From: Arthrobacter zhaoxinii
Lineage (GTDB): Bacteria > Actinomycetota > Actinomycetes > Actinomycetales > Micrococcaceae
Direction of reading: 5' to 3'
Assembly (NCBI RefSeq): GCF_025244925.1
Contig: NZ_CP104275.1
Coordinates: 1,302,001-1,366,000, forward strand
Length of the DNA stretch: 64,000 nucleotides
Shown here: piece by piece, positions 34,331 through 45,296 of the stretch
How the letters are laid out: every line of letters begins with the position of its first letter
Position numbering within the stretch: position 1 is the stretch's first letter
Position numbers and translations under genes: made by a program
Notes under the pieces: model-generated
What the model was told of the DNA's origin: nothing
Database searches by the model: none
Seen by the model: only the letters and a program-made list of their open reading frames with translations

Positions 34331-35962
34331 GTGCCAATAAGTGAAAATTCCCCCGCCGGATCCGGTCTCCGTCCAGGTGCCGTGGAGCCGGTCACCGTGC
34401 GTGCCGCGGTACAGGCACTGCCGGCGGACCTGCAGGACGTTGCGCCGGCTGCGGGAACGGCGGAATCAGCCTGGGAGACCCGGCTTTCAGGGCTGACCAT
34501 CAATTCCCGGGAGGTGCTCCCCGGAGACCTGTACGTCGGCGTAGCCGGTGCACGGCACCACGGCGCCCGTTTCGCGTCTGCAGCGCAGGCTTCGGGTGCG
34601 GCCGCGGTCCTGACCGACGCAGCCGGCTTGGAACACCTGGCCGGCCTGCAGATCCCGGTCTTCGTGGCCGGGGATGTCCGCCGGCTGGTGGGGCCGCTGG
34701 CCGCAGCCGTCTTCAACAGTGTCCCGGCGGAGGGCCCCCGTCCCACCCTGTTCGGCATCACCGGCACCAACGGCAAAACCACCACCTCCTACTTCGTGAA
34801 CTCGCTGCTGCAGGCACTCGGGCGCACCACGGGGCTGATCGGCACGATCGAGATCCTTGCCGGCGGCGAAGCCATTCCGAGTGTCCTGACTACACCGGAA
34901 TCACCGCAGGTGCACGGGCTGCTGGCGCTGATGCGCGAACGGAACCTGGACGCCGCCACCATGGAGGTGTCCTCCCACGCGATCACCTACCGCCGCGTGG
35001 ACGGGGTCCGCTTCGACGTCGCCGGATTCACCAACCTCACGCAGGACCATCTGGACCTGCACGGGTCGATGGAGGAGTATTTCGCCGCCAAGGCAGCACT
35101 CTTCCAGCCTGACCGTGCCCGCCGGGCCGTTGTCACCGTCGACGACGAATGGGGAGCCAGAATGGCAGCCCGGGCCGGGGTGCCCGTCCTGACCCTTGCT
35201 ACCGACGGCACCGCACGCGGCGCGGACTGGTCCGTCACCGGCATCGAGCCCCGCGGACTCGGGCACAGCTTCCTCCTCCGCGGCCCGGAGGGGAAGCAGC
35301 TGAGGGTCTCCACGGCCCTGCCCGGCACGTTCAACGTCTCCAACGCCGCGCTGGCCACCCTGATGGTGCTGGCCTCCGGCGTCCCCGCAGACGACGTGCA
35401 GCGGGCCCTGGACGCCGGCGACCCGTTTACGGTCGAGGTGCCCGGCCGCATGCAGCTGATCGGTGAAGAACCGGCAGCCATCGTTGATTTTGCTCACAAC
35501 CCCGATGCGCTGAGCCGCACCCTGGCCTCCGTGCGCCGTCCCGACAGCGACGCCCGCGTCATCATCGTCTTCGGCGCCACCGGCGAACGGGACCAGACCA
35601 AGCGCCCGCTGATGGGGGCCATCGCAGCCCGCGGCGCCGACGTCGTCGTTGTCACCGACGACGACCCGCACGGCGAGGACGCCGCAGCCATCCGCTCCGA
35701 TGTCCTGCGCGGCGCCGAAGCCGCACGGACCGGTGAAGCCCTCGCGTGTGTCATCGAGGAAGTGGCCCCCCGGGCCGCTGCCATCGACCGTGCCGTGGAA
35801 CTGGCCCGTCCGCAGGACACCGTCCTCGTGGCCGGCCGCGGCCATGAAGTGTGGCAGGAGGTCATGGGGGAGAACCTTGCCCTGGATGACCGGGTGGAGC
35901 TGCGCAGGGCTTTGACAAGATACGGATTCACTGCCCTTTCCAGCGACGGGGTAGAGTCCTAA
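34331..35962 (+). CDS. murE: UDP-MurNAc-tripeptide synthetase
   Basis: Protein of 543 residues. ATP loop [17 protein letters not shown]-MurNAc domain start with INSREVLPGDLYVGVAG, the carbamylated-lysine region and the C-terminal EVPGRMQLI(G) and VDFAHNPDAL motifs. The residues that recognise the third amino acid read D444-D-P-H447 instead of the DNPR of meso-diaminopimelate enzymes, consistent with L-lysine addition, as expected for Arthrobacter peptidoglycan. The longest frame overlaps ftsI; GTG 34331 was chosen because CTGGAG lies 8 nt upstream. Confidence 0.93.
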   Translation: MPISENSPAGSGLRPGAVEPVTVRAAVQALPADLQDVAPAAGTAESAWETRLSGLTINSREVLPGDLYVGVAGARHHGARFASAAQASGAAAVLTDAAGLEHLAGLQIPVFVAGDVRRLVGPLAAAVFNSVPAEGPRPTLFGITGTNGKTTTSYFVNSLLQALGRTTGLIGTIEILAGGEAIPSVLTTPESPQVHGLLALMRERNLDAATMEVSSHAITYRRVDGVRFDVAGFTNLTQDHLDLHGSMEEYFAAKAALFQPDRARRAVVTVDDEWGARMAARAGVPVLTLATDGTARGADWSVTGIEPRGLGHSFLLRGPEGKQLRVSTALPGTFNVSNAALATLMVLASGVPADDVQRALDAGDPFTVEVPGRMQLIGEEPAAIVDFAHNPDALSRTLASVRRPDSDARVIIVFGATGERDQTKRPLMGAIAARGADVVVVTDDDPHGEDAAAIRSDVLRGAEAARTGEALACVIEEVAPRAAAIDRAVELARPQDTVLVAGRGHEVWQEVMGENLALDDRVELRRALTRYGFTALSSDGVES

Positions 35963-35968
35963 GTCGTC

Positions 35969-37474
35969 ATGATTGAACTTAATGCAGCCGAAATAGCGGC
36001 AATTACAGGCGGCGAGCTGATCGGCCCGGCCGCACAGACTCCGGGTATCGTCGTGACTTCCGCCACCACGGATTCACGCGAGATCGTCCGGGGATCGCTG
36101 TTCATCGCGAAGCCCGGTGAGAACTCCGACGGCCACCTGTTCGTGGACGCGGCTTTCGCGCGCGGTGCCATGCTGGCACTGGTCGAGCGGCCGGTGTCCG
36201 ACGACGCCGGGATCCCCTACCCGGCCGTGATGGTTCCCGACGTTGTCCTTGCCATGGGCACCCTTGCCGCGGAGATCGTCCGCCGGCTCCGGGCACACGG
36301 CGAGCTGACCGTCATCGGCATCACCGGATCCGCGGGAAAGACCACCACCAAGGACCTGCTGGCCGGCGTGCTGGCCGAAGCCGGTCCCACCGTGTCTCCG
36401 GTGGGTTCCTACAACGGTGAAGTGGGCCTCCCGCTGACCGTGTTCACGGCCGGCTACGGCACCCGCTACCTCGTGATGGAAATGGGTGCCACCCGCATCG
36501 GCAACATCCGCTACCTGGCGGAGATGGTGCAGCCCGACATCGGCGTCGTCCTTTTCGTCGGATCCGCACATGCCGGCGAGTTCGGCGGCGTGGACAACAT
36601 CGCCGTCGCCAAGGGTGAACTCGTGGAGTCGCTCCCGGCCGGCGGGACCGCCATCCTCAACGCCGACGATATCCGCGTTGCAGCGATGGCGGAGCGCACC
36701 GAGGCACCCGTCCTGTACTTCACCTCCTCGCCCGAGGAAGCGCACGGCGCAAAGAACGCCGTCCGCGCCCTGGACGCACGCACCGACGCCGAGGGCAGGC
36801 CGGTCTTCACGCTGCTGCTGCCCGACGGCAGCCGGCACGAGATTCGGTCCGGGCTCATCGGCGCCCACCACACGGCGAACCTCCTGGCCGCCGCCGCTGC
36901 AGCCTATGCCGCCGGGATTCCGGGCGAACAGATCGCCGCGGGGCTTTCCGGCCGTGCCGCGGCCAGCCGCTGGCGCATGGAGCGCACCGACCGCGCCGAC
37001 GGCGTCACCGTCATCAATGACGCCTACAACGCGAACCCGGAATCCATGCGTGCCGCACTGCGTACCCTCGCCGAGCTCGGCCGGGAACGACGTACCTGGG
37101 CTGTGCTGGGCGAAATGCTGGAGCTCGGCGACGATGCCGTCACCGAACACGACGCCATCGGCCGCTACGCCGTCCGGCTGAATATTTCCAAACTCATCGT
37201 TGTCGGCACCGGTGCCCGCGCCATGCACACCGGCGCGGTCATGGAAGGCTCATGGGGCGAGGAATCCACCTTCGTGGAGACCGCCGAGGATGCCGAGCGC
37301 ATCCTCGAAGAATCCCTGGCCCCCGGCGATCTTGTCCTGTTCAAATCCTCCAACGGGGCGGCCCTGCGCTTCCTCGGCGATCGGATAGCCTTGACCCCTG
37401 TACCACCGTCCGCAGCAACTGATCCGGCCTCCGGGCCGGCGCGCACCGAAGGGACCGGAGGAGACAACCTGTGA
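35969..37474 (+). CDS. murF: UDP-MurNAc-tripeptide:D-Ala-D-Ala ligase
   Basis: Protein of 501 residues. ATP loop [19 protein letters not shown], the MEMGA(T)RIGNI motif, the acetamido region [14 protein letters not shown] and [10 protein letters not shown], all typical of MurF. It adds D-Ala-D-Ala to the UDP-MurNAc tripeptide, completing the pentapeptide. ATG 35969 lies 6 nt after the murE stop. The C-terminus ends in a Pro/Ala-rich tail that overlaps the mraY start by 4 bases (GTGA). Confidence 0.95.
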   Translation: MIELNAAEIAAITGGELIGPAAQTPGIVVTSATTDSREIVRGSLFIAKPGENSDGHLFVDAAFARGAMLALVERPVSDDAGIPYPAVMVPDVVLAMGTLAAEIVRRLRAHGELTVIGITGSAGKTTTKDLLAGVLAEAGPTVSPVGSYNGEVGLPLTVFTAGYGTRYLVMEMGATRIGNIRYLAEMVQPDIGVVLFVGSAHAGEFGGVDNIAVAKGELVESLPAGGTAILNADDIRVAAMAERTEAPVLYFTSSPEEAHGAKNAVRALDARTDAEGRPVFTLLLPDGSRHEIRSGLIGAHHTANLLAAAAAAYAAGIPGEQIAAGLSGRAAASRWRMERTDRADGVTVINDAYNANPESMRAALRTLAELGRERRTWAVLGEMLELGDDAVTEHDAIGRYAVRLNISKLIVVGTGARAMHTGAVMEGSWGEESTFVETAEDAERILEESLAPGDLVLFKSSNGAALRFLGDRIALTPVPPSAATDPASGPARTEGTGGDNL

Positions 37475-38574
37475 TCTCCCTGCTTGTAGGGTCTTCGCTG
37501 GCTCTGGTCTTCGCCTTTGCCGGAACACCCCTGTTCATCCGATTCCTGGTGCGGAAAGGCTACGGCCAGTTCGTCCGCGACGACGGCCCCACCTCGCACC
37601 ACACCAAGCGCGGCACGCCCACCATGGGCGGCGCCGTCATTGTGGCCTCGGTGGTGGCTGCGTACTTCCTGACCCACCTCATCAGCGGCATGCTGGGCTT
37701 CGGGTCCTTCAGCCCGACGGCGTCCGGCCTGCTGGTCCTGCTGCTCACCGTGGGAATGGGCATGGTCGGCTTCATTGACGACTACACCAAGATTTCCAAA
37801 CAGCGCAGCCTCGGCCTGAACGCCAAGGCGAAGATCATCCTGCAGGCCGTGGTGGGCATTACCTTTGCCGTGCTGGCCCTGCAGTTCCCCAACGAGCAGG
37901 GACGGACCCCGGCGTCCACCGCCGTGTCCTTCATCCGCGACACCAACTTCGATCTAGCCTTCGCGGGCACCGTGATCGGCGCGATCCTGTTCGTGATCTG
38001 GTCGCTGGTCATCATCACCGGCACCACCAACGGCGTGAACCTCGCAGACGGCCTCGACGGCCTCGCTGCGGGTGCCTCCGTGCTGGTGTTCGGCGCCTAC
38101 TTCCTGATCGGGATCTGGCAGTACAACCAGAGCTGCGGCTCGGCAGACGCCGGGGGCGTCTGCTACGAGGTCCGCGACCCGATGGACCTGGCCCTGCTGG
38201 CCGGATCAATGGCCGGCGCGCTGATCGGGTTCCTCTGGTGGAACACCTCGCCGGCGAAGATCTTTATGGGCGATACCGGTTCGCTCGCCATCGGCGGTGC
38301 GATTGCCGCCTTCGCCATCCTCTCCCGGACCGAACTGCTGCTGGTGATCCTTGCCGGCCTGTTCGTGATCATCACGCTCTCCGTCATCATCCAGGTGGGT
38401 TACTTCAAGCTCAGCGGCGGCAAACGCGTCTTCAAGATGGCACCGCTGCAGCACCACTTCGAGCTCAAGGGCTGGGCCGAGGTCACCGTGGTGGTCCGGT
38501 TCTGGATCATCGCCGGTCTCTGCGTCGCCGTGGCGCTGGGCATCTTCTACGCCGAATGGGTGGTGGCACTGTGA
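37471..38574 (+). CDS. mraY: Phospho-MurNAc-pentapeptide translocase
   Basis: Protein of 367 residues with about ten membrane helices. Signature segments: [36 protein letters not shown] (metal-binding Asp pair), [15 protein letters not shown], and [13 protein letters not shown] near the C-terminus. It transfers phospho-MurNAc-pentapeptide to undecaprenyl phosphate, giving lipid I. GTG start in a GTGA overlap with murF, and another GTGA overlap with murD at the end, show tight translational coupling. Confidence 0.96.
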   Translation: MISLLVGSSLALVFAFAGTPLFIRFLVRKGYGQFVRDDGPTSHHTKRGTPTMGGAVIVASVVAAYFLTHLISGMLGFGSFSPTASGLLVLLLTVGMGMVGFIDDYTKISKQRSLGLNAKAKIILQAVVGITFAVLALQFPNEQGRTPASTAVSFIRDTNFDLAFAGTVIGAILFVIWSLVIITGTTNGVNLADGLDGLAAGASVLVFGAYFLIGIWQYNQSCGSADAGGVCYEVRDPMDLALLAGSMAGALIGFLWWNTSPAKIFMGDTGSLAIGGAIAAFAILSRTELLLVILAGLFVIITLSVIIQVGYFKLSGGKRVFKMAPLQHHFELKGWAEVTVVVRFWIIAGLCVAVALGIFYAEWVVAL

Positions 38575-40121
38575 GCGCGCCCCTCGATGAACTGACCACC
38601 TGGGACGCCGACTGGGCCGGACTGCGCGTAGTGGTCACCGGCATCGGCCTCTCCGGTTTTTCCGCTGCCGACACGCTGGTTGAACTCGGCGCCCGGGTAG
38701 TGGTGGTGGACGCCAGGGACACCGAGGAAAACCGGGCCAAGGCGGACACCCTCCGCATTGTCGGCGCCGCTGACATCCTGCTGGGTGCCGACGCCGTGGC
38801 CGGGCTTCCGCAGGTCGACGGCGCGGCCCCCGACCTCGTCGTAACCTCCCCGGGCTTCCGGCCCACCCACCCGGTGCTGGCAGCGGCCGCAGCGGCGGAC
38901 GTTCCCGTCTGGGGCGACGTCGAACTGGCCTGGCGGGTGCGCATCCGCGAGGGCCGGAAGACGGCCCAGTGGCTGGCCATCACCGGCACCAACGGCAAGA
39001 CGACCACGGTGTCCATGACCGAAAGCATGCTCCGGGCCGCCGGGCTGCGCGCGATTGCCGCCGGCAACGTCGGCACCCCGATCCTGGACGCGATCCGGGA
39101 TCCGGAAGGCTATGACGCCATTGCCGTGGAGCTGTCCAGCTTCCAGCTGCACTGGACGCACTCCATCTCCCCGCTGGCCAGCGTGTGCCTGAACATCGCC
39201 GAAGACCACGTGGACTGGCACGGCTCCTACGATGCCTACCTGGCCGACAAGGCCAAGATCTACGAAAACACGCAGGTCGCCTGCATCTACAACGCCGAAC
39301 AGTACGAGACCGAGCACATGGTCGAGGAAGCCGACGTAGTGGAAGGCTGCCGCGCCGTCGGCTTCACCACCGGCGTGCCGGCCGTGAGCATGGTCGGAGT
39401 GGTCGAAGGACTGCTCGTGGACCGCGCCTTCATTGAACAGCGCAAGGACTCGGCCGCCGAACTTGCGGCCATGTCCGACCTGGGGGAGTACGCCCCCCGC
39501 CACATGGTCGCCAATGCCCTTGCCGCGGCCGCGCTGGTGCGTGCCCTCGGCGTCGAACCGGCTGCGGTGCGGGACGGACTGCGCGCCTATTCGCCCGGAG
39601 ACCACCGGATCCAGCCGGTGGCCCGCCTCAACGACATCCTCTGGGTCAATGACTCGAAGGCGACCAACCCGCACGCCGCGTCGGCGTCGCTGGCTGCGTT
39701 CACCAGCGTGGTCTGGATTGCCGGCGGCCTGTCCAAGGGCGTCAGCTACGACAACCTGGTGGCCGAACACCGCGGCCGGTTCAAGGCAGTGGTCCTGATC
39801 GGCGCCGACAGTGCCGAACTGCAGGCAGCATTGGCGCAACACGCACCCGATGTGCCGGTCATCCACGCACTGGGGGAGCAGACTGGGGACCAGCAGCCCG
39901 CGGCGTCCGTCACTAGCGCCGAAGAAATCATGGTCCGGGCAGTCGCTGCGGCGGCTGCCGTGGCCGAAGCCGGAGACACCGTGCTGATGGCTCCGGCAGC
40001 AGCTTCCATGGACCAGTTCACTTCCTACGCCCACCGCGGCGAGGCTTTCATCGAAGCCGTTGCGGGGTATGTGAGCGAACAGCAGGCACCGGGACAGGCA
40101 CAGACTCCAAAGGAGCCCTAG
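38571..40121 (+). CDS. murD: UDP-MurNAc-L-alanine:D-glutamate ligase
   Basis: Protein of 516 residues. N-terminal Rossmann-like part [20 protein letters not shown] loop [50 protein letters not shown] and the C-terminal [19 protein letters not shown] and [21 protein letters not shown]. It adds D-Glu to UDP-MurNAc-L-Ala. The open frame extends 111 codons upstream into mraY, but that part is a shadow; GTG 38571 overlaps the mraY stop and starts the conserved fold. It is longer than the E. coli enzyme, partly through a loop around [15 protein letters not shown]. Confidence 0.94.
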   Translation: MSAPLDELTTWDADWAGLRVVVTGIGLSGFSAADTLVELGARVVVVDARDTEENRAKADTLRIVGAADILLGADAVAGLPQVDGAAPDLVVTSPGFRPTHPVLAAAAAADVPVWGDVELAWRVRIREGRKTAQWLAITGTNGKTTTVSMTESMLRAAGLRAIAAGNVGTPILDAIRDPEGYDAIAVELSSFQLHWTHSISPLASVCLNIAEDHVDWHGSYDAYLADKAKIYENTQVACIYNAEQYETEHMVEEADVVEGCRAVGFTTGVPAVSMVGVVEGLLVDRAFIEQRKDSAAELAAMSDLGEYAPRHMVANALAAAALVRALGVEPAAVRDGLRAYSPGDHRIQPVARLNDILWVNDSKATNPHAASASLAAFTSVVWIAGGLSKGVSYDNLVAEHRGRFKAVVLIGADSAELQAALAQHAPDVPVIHALGEQTGDQQPAASVTSAEEIMVRAVAAAAAVAEAGDTVLMAPAAASMDQFTSYAHRGEAFIEAVAGYVSEQQAPGQAQTPKEP

Positions 40122-40122
40122 A

Positions 40123-41454
40123 TTGGTCACCACGCCCACCGGCAGCAAACGCAAGCCGGTCCTGCGCCGGAACCCCGCGGCCACAGCCGGCAACGGCACG
40201 GGCGAGGTGAAAGCCGGTCCCGGAACCGGGACAAAGGCGGCGCCCGCTCGCCCGTACGCCGCGAAACGGCCGGCCAAACCGGCGTCGTTCGTGGAGCGTT
40301 TCCTCGTCCTCCTGGAGGGAAGCGGACGCAGCGCCACCGGATCGAGCTACTACATGATCCTCGGTGCCACCCTGACCCTGACCGCCATTGGCCTGATGAT
40401 GGTGCTTTCGGCCTCCTCGGTCGAGTCCATCGCCGCTGCCGCCGGGAGCGACGCCGGAGCCGCCACGACCTTCGACCTGTTCCTGAAGCAGGCCATGTTC
40501 GCCGCAGCAGGCGTCCTCGCCATGCTGGGACTGTCACGGCTGGGCCCGTCGCACTACCGCGCCCTCGCCTGGTTCCTGTACGCCCTTGCCTTCATCCTGC
40601 TCGTCCTGGTGCTGGTGATCGGCAAGGAAGTCAACGGCAATAAGAACTGGATCGAGATCGGTCCCATCACCGGACAGCCCTCAGAAGCCGCAAAGCTGGC
40701 CATGGCCATCTGGTTCGCGGCGGTCCTGTCCATGAAGGGCCGGCTGATCACCGAATGGAAGCACGCACTGATCCCGGTGGTTCCCGGCGGCGGAATCCTG
40801 ATCCTGCTGGTCATGCTCGGCAGCGACCTCGGTACGGTGATCGTGATGGGCATGATCATGGTCGCCGCCCTGTTCTTCGCCGGTGCACCGCTGCGCTTCC
40901 TGGGCGTCCTGGCCGCGGGCGCAGGAGTCGGTGCGGTGCTGATGTCCCTCGTCAGCAGCAACCGTTCCAGCCGCATCAGTGCCTGGCTGCAGCTGGACTG
41001 CAGCACGGGCCTCTGCGACCAGGCCAACGCCGGCATGTACGCGCTGGCTTCCGGCGGCTGGCTGGGGCTCGGCATCGGACAGAGCCGGCAGAAATGGAAC
41101 TGGATCCCGGAAGCGCACAATGACTTCATCTTCGCCATCATCGGCGAAGAATTCGGGCTGCTGGGCACACTCGTGGTGGTCAGCCTCTTCGCGGTCCTCG
41201 CCATCGCCACGGTACGGGTCACCATGCGCCACACCGATCCGTTCATCCGCATTGTCTGCGGCGCGATCCTGGTCTGGATCATCGGCCAGGCTTCCGTGAA
41301 CATTGCCATGGTGACCGGGCTGCTGCCCGTCATCGGTGTTCCGCTGCCGTTCATTTCCTACGGCGGATCATCCCTGACCTTCACGCTCGCCGCCGTCGGC
41401 GTCCTGCTTTCCTTTGCCCGCAAAATCCCCGAAAGTGAACCAACAGCTCCATGA
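40123..41454 (+). CDS. ftsW: Septal peptidoglycan glycosyltransferase, SEDS family
   Basis: Protein of 443 residues with about ten membrane helices. A basic cytoplasmic N-terminus (about 60 residues) precedes the first helix. Signature: [24 protein letters not shown], later [20 protein letters not shown] and the C-terminal [20 protein letters not shown]. It polymerises lipid II together with FtsI at the septum. The start is TTG 40123, supported by AAAGGAG at 40109-40115 upstream. It ends in an ATGA overlap with murG. Confidence 0.95.
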   Translation: MVTTPTGSKRKPVLRRNPAATAGNGTGEVKAGPGTGTKAAPARPYAAKRPAKPASFVERFLVLLEGSGRSATGSSYYMILGATLTLTAIGLMMVLSASSVESIAAAAGSDAGAATTFDLFLKQAMFAAAGVLAMLGLSRLGPSHYRALAWFLYALAFILLVLVLVIGKEVNGNKNWIEIGPITGQPSEAAKLAMAIWFAAVLSMKGRLITEWKHALIPVVPGGGILILLVMLGSDLGTVIVMGMIMVAALFFAGAPLRFLGVLAAGAGVGAVLMSLVSSNRSSRISAWLQLDCSTGLCDQANAGMYALASGGWLGLGIGQSRQKWNWIPEAHNDFIFAIIGEEFGLLGTLVVVSLFAVLAIATVRVTMRHTDPFIRIVCGAILVWIIGQASVNIAMVTGLLPVIGVPLPFISYGGSSLTFTLAAVGVLLSFARKIPESEPTAP

Positions 41455-42560
41455 CGCAGCATTCCCTGTCCGTAGTCCTGGCCGGAGGCGGCACCGCCGG
41501 GCACATCAGTCCGCTCCTGGCCGTCGCAGATGCCGTGAAAGCACGCCGCCCCGACGCCCGCATCACCGTAGTGGGGACCGCCTCGGGGATGGAAACACGG
41601 CTGGTACCGGCAGCGGGTTATGAGCTGGCCACCATTGACCGGGTACCCATGCCCCGCAGGCCCTCTGCGGACCTGGCGAAACTGCCGGCGCGCCTGGTGC
41701 GTGCCGTGCGGCAGGCCGGGGAGATCCTGGACTCGGCGCAGGCCGACGTCGTCGTAGGCGTGGGCGGCTACGTTTCCACTCCGGTGTACCTGGCGGCGCG
41801 GCGCCGCTCGCTGCCGGTGATCGTGCACGAGGCCAACGCCCGTCCGGGCCTGGCCAACCGCGTGGGCGCGCGCTTCGCCGCGGTCACCGGGGTGGCCTTC
41901 GAGTCCACAAACCTGCCGCGGGCAACGTGGGTGGGCATGCCGATGCGCCGGGAAATCTCCTCGCTGGACCGGGCCGCGGCACGGGGTGCGGCGCGGTCGG
42001 CGCTGGGGCTCGAGCAGGACCGGCCCACGCTGGTGGTGACCGGCGGCTCCTCGGGCGCCGCGAGCATCAACCGTGCCGTGGAGCAGGCCCTTCCGGCGCT
42101 GGCCGCTGCGGGTATCCAGACGCTGCACATCACCGGCCGCGGCAAGTCCCTGCTGGATGCCGGCGGAAAACCGATTGCGGCCCGCGGCTATACGCAGGTG
42201 GAGTACATCGACGGCATGGAACAGGCCTACGCGGCCGCGGACCTGCTGCTGGCCCGTTCCGGGGCAGGGACGGTCTGTGAAATCAGCGCAGTCGGGCTTC
42301 CCGCCGTCCTGGTTCCGCTGCCGCACGGCAACGGCGAGCAGGCCCTCAACGCAGAAGCCCTCGTAGCTGCGGGCGGAGCACTGACGGTTGCCGATTCCCT
42401 CTTCACAGCCGACTGGATCTCCGAAAGGCTGATACCTTTGCTGGCCGATCCGACGGCCCTCGACGCGATGTCGAAGGCGTCGGCGGCGCTGGGCATCCGC
42501 GACGCGGACTCCCGGATGGCTGCATTCATCCTCGAAGCAAGCGATAGGTCAAAGGCATGA
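41451..42560 (+). CDS. murG: UDP-GlcNAc:lipid I N-acetylglucosaminyltransferase
   Basis: Protein of 369 residues. GT-B fold with the glycine-rich [20 protein letters not shown] start, [20 protein letters not shown], the [12 protein letters not shown] donor-binding loop and [20 protein letters not shown]. It makes lipid II at the cytoplasmic membrane face. The start and stop are both in ATGA overlaps, with ftsW and murC respectively. Confidence 0.96.
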   Translation: MTQHSLSVVLAGGGTAGHISPLLAVADAVKARRPDARITVVGTASGMETRLVPAAGYELATIDRVPMPRRPSADLAKLPARLVRAVRQAGEILDSAQADVVVGVGGYVSTPVYLAARRRSLPVIVHEANARPGLANRVGARFAAVTGVAFESTNLPRATWVGMPMRREISSLDRAAARGAARSALGLEQDRPTLVVTGGSSGAASINRAVEQALPALAAAGIQTLHITGRGKSLLDAGGKPIAARGYTQVEYIDGMEQAYAAADLLLARSGAGTVCEISAVGLPAVLVPLPHGNGEQALNAEALVAAGGALTVADSLFTADWISERLIPLLADPTALDAMSKASAALGIRDADSRMAAFILEASDRSKA

Positions 42561-43990
42561 ACCGGCTGAATCCATCCGATCTGGGACAGGTCCACTTCAT
42601 CGGCCTCGGCGGCGCCGGCATGTCGGCCGTGGCCCGGGTGCTCCTCGCCCAGGGCATCCCGGTCTCCGGATCCGATGCCAAGGACTCTCCGGGACTGCGT
42701 GCCCTTGAAGCGCTGGGCGCCGCGGTGTTCGTGGGGCACGACGCCGCCCACGTTGCGGATGCGGACACCGTGGTTGTCTCCACGGCCATCCGCGAGACGA
42801 ACCCCGAGCTGGCCCGGGCGCGGTCCCGCGGACTGCGGATCATCCACCGCTCCGTCGCGCTCTCCGCGGCCATGGGCGAACAGGACCTGGTGGCGGTGGC
42901 CGGCACCCACGGCAAAACCACCACCACGGCCATGATCACCGTCATGCTGCGCGAGGCCGGACTGGATCCGTCCTTCGCCATCGGCGGGGATGTTGCCGCC
43001 CTTGGCGTCAACGCCGCGCACGGCGCCGGGCCCGTCTTTGTGGCCGAAGCCGACGAGTCCGACGGTTCCTTCCTGAACTACAACCCGCGCATCAGCGTGG
43101 TCACCAACGTCGAGGCTGACCACCTGGACCACTACGGCACCGAGGAAGCGGTCTTTGCCTCCTTCGACGCCTTCACGGCGCTGCTGCCGCCCGAGGGGCT
43201 CCTTGTGGCGTGCGCGGACGACGCCGGTGCGGTCAGCCTCGTTGAACGCTGCCCGGACGTCCGCGCAGCCACCTACGGCTACACCGAAGGGGCGGACATC
43301 CGCGTCTCGGATACCCGCCCGGAGGGTGCCGGTTCGACCAGCACACTGCATTTCGCGGTGGACGGGCGGAAGGCGCAGGTGCAGCTGGTCCTGCAGGTTC
43401 CCGGCGCTCACAACATCCTGAATGCCGCTGCGGCCTTTGCCGTCGCCCTGGAACTGGGTGTTGATCCCGAGGTGGCCGCCGCAGGGCTGGGCACGTTCTC
43501 CGGCGCAGCCAGGCGCTTCGAGTCCCGCGGCGCCGCCCGCGGCGTGCAGGTCTTCGACGACTACGCCCACCACCCCACCGAAGTAAACGCCGCGCTGAAA
43601 GCGGCCCGCACCGTTGCCGGCGCGCACCGGGTGCACGTCTTGTTCCAGCCCCACCTGTTCAGCCGGACCCGCAGTTTTGCAGCGGAGTTCGCCGCAGCAC
43701 TCGACCTCGCCGACACCGCCACCGTGCTGGACATCTACCCGGCCCGGGAAGATCCCATCGAGGGCGTGACCAGTGAGCTGATCACCTCCCGCCTGCACGT
43801 TCCGGGCGGTTATGCCGGCACCACGGACCAGGCAGTGGCGCAGGTTGCTGACGCCGCCGACGCCGGCGACATCATCCTGACCGTCGGAGCCGGCGACGTC
43901 ACCGGCCTCGGTTCCGAACTGGTGGCCCGGCTGGCAGCCGTTCCGGCCCGCTCGGCCGCCTCCGCCGGGAACGCTGCCGATGCCCGGTAG
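42557..43990 (+). CDS. murC: UDP-MurNAc:L-alanine ligase
   Basis: Protein of 477 residues. [20 protein letters not shown]-terminal loop, ATP loop [47 protein letters not shown] and [15 protein letters not shown], the classic MurC set. It adds the first L-Ala to UDP-MurNAc. The start overlaps murG by ATGA; the ftsQ start lies inside its last 11 bases. Confidence 0.96.
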   Translation: MNRLNPSDLGQVHFIGLGGAGMSAVARVLLAQGIPVSGSDAKDSPGLRALEALGAAVFVGHDAAHVADADTVVVSTAIRETNPELARARSRGLRIIHRSVALSAAMGEQDLVAVAGTHGKTTTTAMITVMLREAGLDPSFAIGGDVAALGVNAAHGAGPVFVAEADESDGSFLNYNPRISVVTNVEADHLDHYGTEEAVFASFDAFTALLPPEGLLVACADDAGAVSLVERCPDVRAATYGYTEGADIRVSDTRPEGAGSTSTLHFAVDGRKAQVQLVLQVPGAHNILNAAAAFAVALELGVDPEVAAAGLGTFSGAARRFESRGAARGVQVFDDYAHHPTEVNAALKAARTVAGAHRVHVLFQPHLFSRTRSFAAEFAAALDLADTATVLDIYPAREDPIEGVTSELITSRLHVPGGYAGTTDQAVAQVADAADAGDIILTVGAGDVTGLGSELVARLAAVPARSAASAGNAADAR

Positions 43991-44963
43991 GAAGCGCCCG
44001 GGGAGCGGCGACGAGACCATCACGGCCACCCGTGCCCTCGACCCGGAAGATTTAGCCCCCGCGGCCGGATCCGCAGGCAGCACGGCCGGCAAGTCCACCG
44101 GGAAGCCCATCGGGAAGCCCGCCGGAAAGTCCTCCGGGAAGTCCGCCGCTGCGGCAGCCCCCAGGGCCGCGGCCCGCGCAGCGGGGGCCCCGCGGGCGGC
44201 CGGCGCATCTCCGGCACCGTCCGGCAGCGGCGCAGACACCGCCGGAACGGTCCTGGCATTCCCGGAACCGCCGGCCCGCCGGCGGCGGAGGATCGCCTGG
44301 ATCACGGTCGGGTCCGCCCTGCTCGCCACGGCGCTGTTTTTTGTCCTGCTGTATTTCTCGCCGATGCTGGCCCTGAAGACGGTGGAGGTCGAGGGAACCT
44401 CGCTGCTGCCGCGTGCGCAGGCCGAAGCGGCACTGGAACCGCTCAAGGGGCAGACCCTGCCCACCATCTCCGACGCCGATGTGGAAGACCTGCTGAAAGA
44501 CCGTCCGGAAATCGAAAAGGTCGAGGTGGCGGCCCAGCCCCCTTCCACCCTGGTGGTCAAGGTAACCGAACGCATTCCCGTAGCAGTGCTGCAGGAGGGC
44601 GGGGGACATGTCCTCATCGATGAAGAGGGACGCCGGCTGGCGGCTGCGCCGGACCGGGCTGCGGTGCCGCTGCCGCTGATTGCCGGCGGCGGCGAAGCCG
44701 TCAATGCGAAGGTCTTCCCCAGCATCACGGCGGTGCTGGCGGCGCTGCCGCCGGAGGTGCTGGCACGGCTGGAGAACGCCTCCGCCCAGACAGTGGATTC
44801 GGTCGAGCTGAAACTCAACAGCGGACAGACAGTATTCTGGGGGAGTGCCGATGCCAACGAGGCTAAGGCGCGGGTGCTTGAAGCGCTCCTGAAGATGGAA
44901 CCGTCGGATCCGCCGGTGCAGGTCTACGATGTCAGCACTCCCGAGCGCCCGGTCACACGTTGA
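43980..44963 (+). CDS. ftsQ: FtsQ/DivIB cell division protein
   Basis: Protein of 327 residues. A long cytoplasmic N-terminus (about 100 residues) rich in Ala, Gly, Lys and Pro with GKSTGKPIGKPAGKSSGK repeats precedes one membrane helix (IAWITVGSALLATALFFVLL). A POTRA domain follows (LALKTVEVEGTSLLPRAQAE), then the beta domain (VEVAAQPPSTLVVKVTERIP). It is part of the FtsQLB complex in the periplasm-like space. The low-complexity basic N-terminus is typical of actinobacteria but poorly conserved. Confidence 0.9.
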   Translation: MPGRKRPGSGDETITATRALDPEDLAPAAGSAGSTAGKSTGKPIGKPAGKSSGKSAAAAAPRAAARAAGAPRAAGASPAPSGSGADTAGTVLAFPEPPARRRRRIAWITVGSALLATALFFVLLYFSPMLALKTVEVEGTSLLPRAQAEAALEPLKGQTLPTISDADVEDLLKDRPEIEKVEVAAQPPSTLVVKVTERIPVAVLQEGGGHVLIDEEGRRLAAAPDRAAVPLPLIAGGGEAVNAKVFPSITAVLAALPPEVLARLENASAQTVDSVELKLNSGQTVFWGSADANEAKARVLEALLKMEPSDPPVQVYDVSTPERPVTR

Positions 44964-45037
44964 CCGGTGCGTGAGGAAAGATTAAGCCGACACGCGGGTC
45001 CGGTATTTGCGGAAGCGGCGCTGGCCCCATAGCGTTC

Positions 45038-45055
45038 CAAGTAATGGATTACTTG
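45038..45055. promoter_or_regulatory. Inverted repeat 1 of the ftsZ leader
   Basis: CAAGTAATGGATTACTTG is a perfect 8+2+8 inverted repeat whose end overlaps the first bases of TTGACA. Its half CAAGTAATG occurs also in the inverted repeat upstream of the LysM/transglycosylase gene (25575-25583). Confidence 0.55.
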
Positions 45056-45064
45056 ACATAACTA

Positions 45065-45085
45065 TAACCCTCAAGTTGAGGGTTA
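45065..45085. promoter_or_regulatory. Inverted repeat 2 of the ftsZ leader
   Basis: TAACCCTCAA and TTGAGGGTTA flank a single G, a perfect 10+1+10 repeat 6 nt downstream of TTGACA, followed by a further GGGTTTT. Similar AACCCT/AGGGTT palindromes stand upstream of ftsZ in several actinobacteria as I recall. It is a candidate operator, for example for FtsR, or an mRNA hairpin. Confidence 0.55.
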
Positions 45086-45296
45086 GGGTTTTGTTGGTTC
45101 AAGGTTTTCGGCCGGGCGTCCGGCGGGACCCCAGGATTCCGCTGGGGACCGCGGGGGTGCCGGCGGCCGGGAACCGGTCTGAAGGCAAGGCCGGTTCGCA
45201 GGAACATACGCAGCTGCTGAACGCAGGCAGTTGTGCAGGAAACACGCAGTTGTAGAAAACATAAAGTTGCAGAGATTCGAACAAGGGACACAGGAC

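Larger units (their letters stand above)
44964..45296 (+). promoter_or_regulatory. ftsZ leader region
   Basis: This 333-nt gene-free region contains two adjacent perfect inverted repeats (45038-45055 and 45065-45085), TTGACA at 45053-45058 between them, and GACAC at 44989-44993 and 45287-45291, the short core of WhiA sites. No gene is convincing; an 82-codon TTG frame across it looks non-coding. It is the natural place for the independent control of ftsZ seen in actinobacteria. Confidence 0.6.

Noticed and set aside
38238..38570. 111-codon upstream extension of murD
   Set aside because: It reads mraY in another frame and is Arg/His-rich; the GTGA overlap start at 38571 fits the family.
42227..44857. 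876-codon open frame on the minus strand across murG, murC and ftsQ
   Set aside because: It is the antisense shadow of well-conserved genes in high-GC DNA; its translation is Ser/Ala/Arg-rich and matches nothing.
45007..45255. 82-codon frame in the ftsZ leader as a small protein
   Set aside because: TTG start without ribosome site, poor codon bias, and it runs through both palindromes.
44989..45291. GACAC sequences as WhiA sites in the ftsZ leader
   Set aside because: A five-base motif is too short to count as evidence alone; kept only as a note in the leader description.
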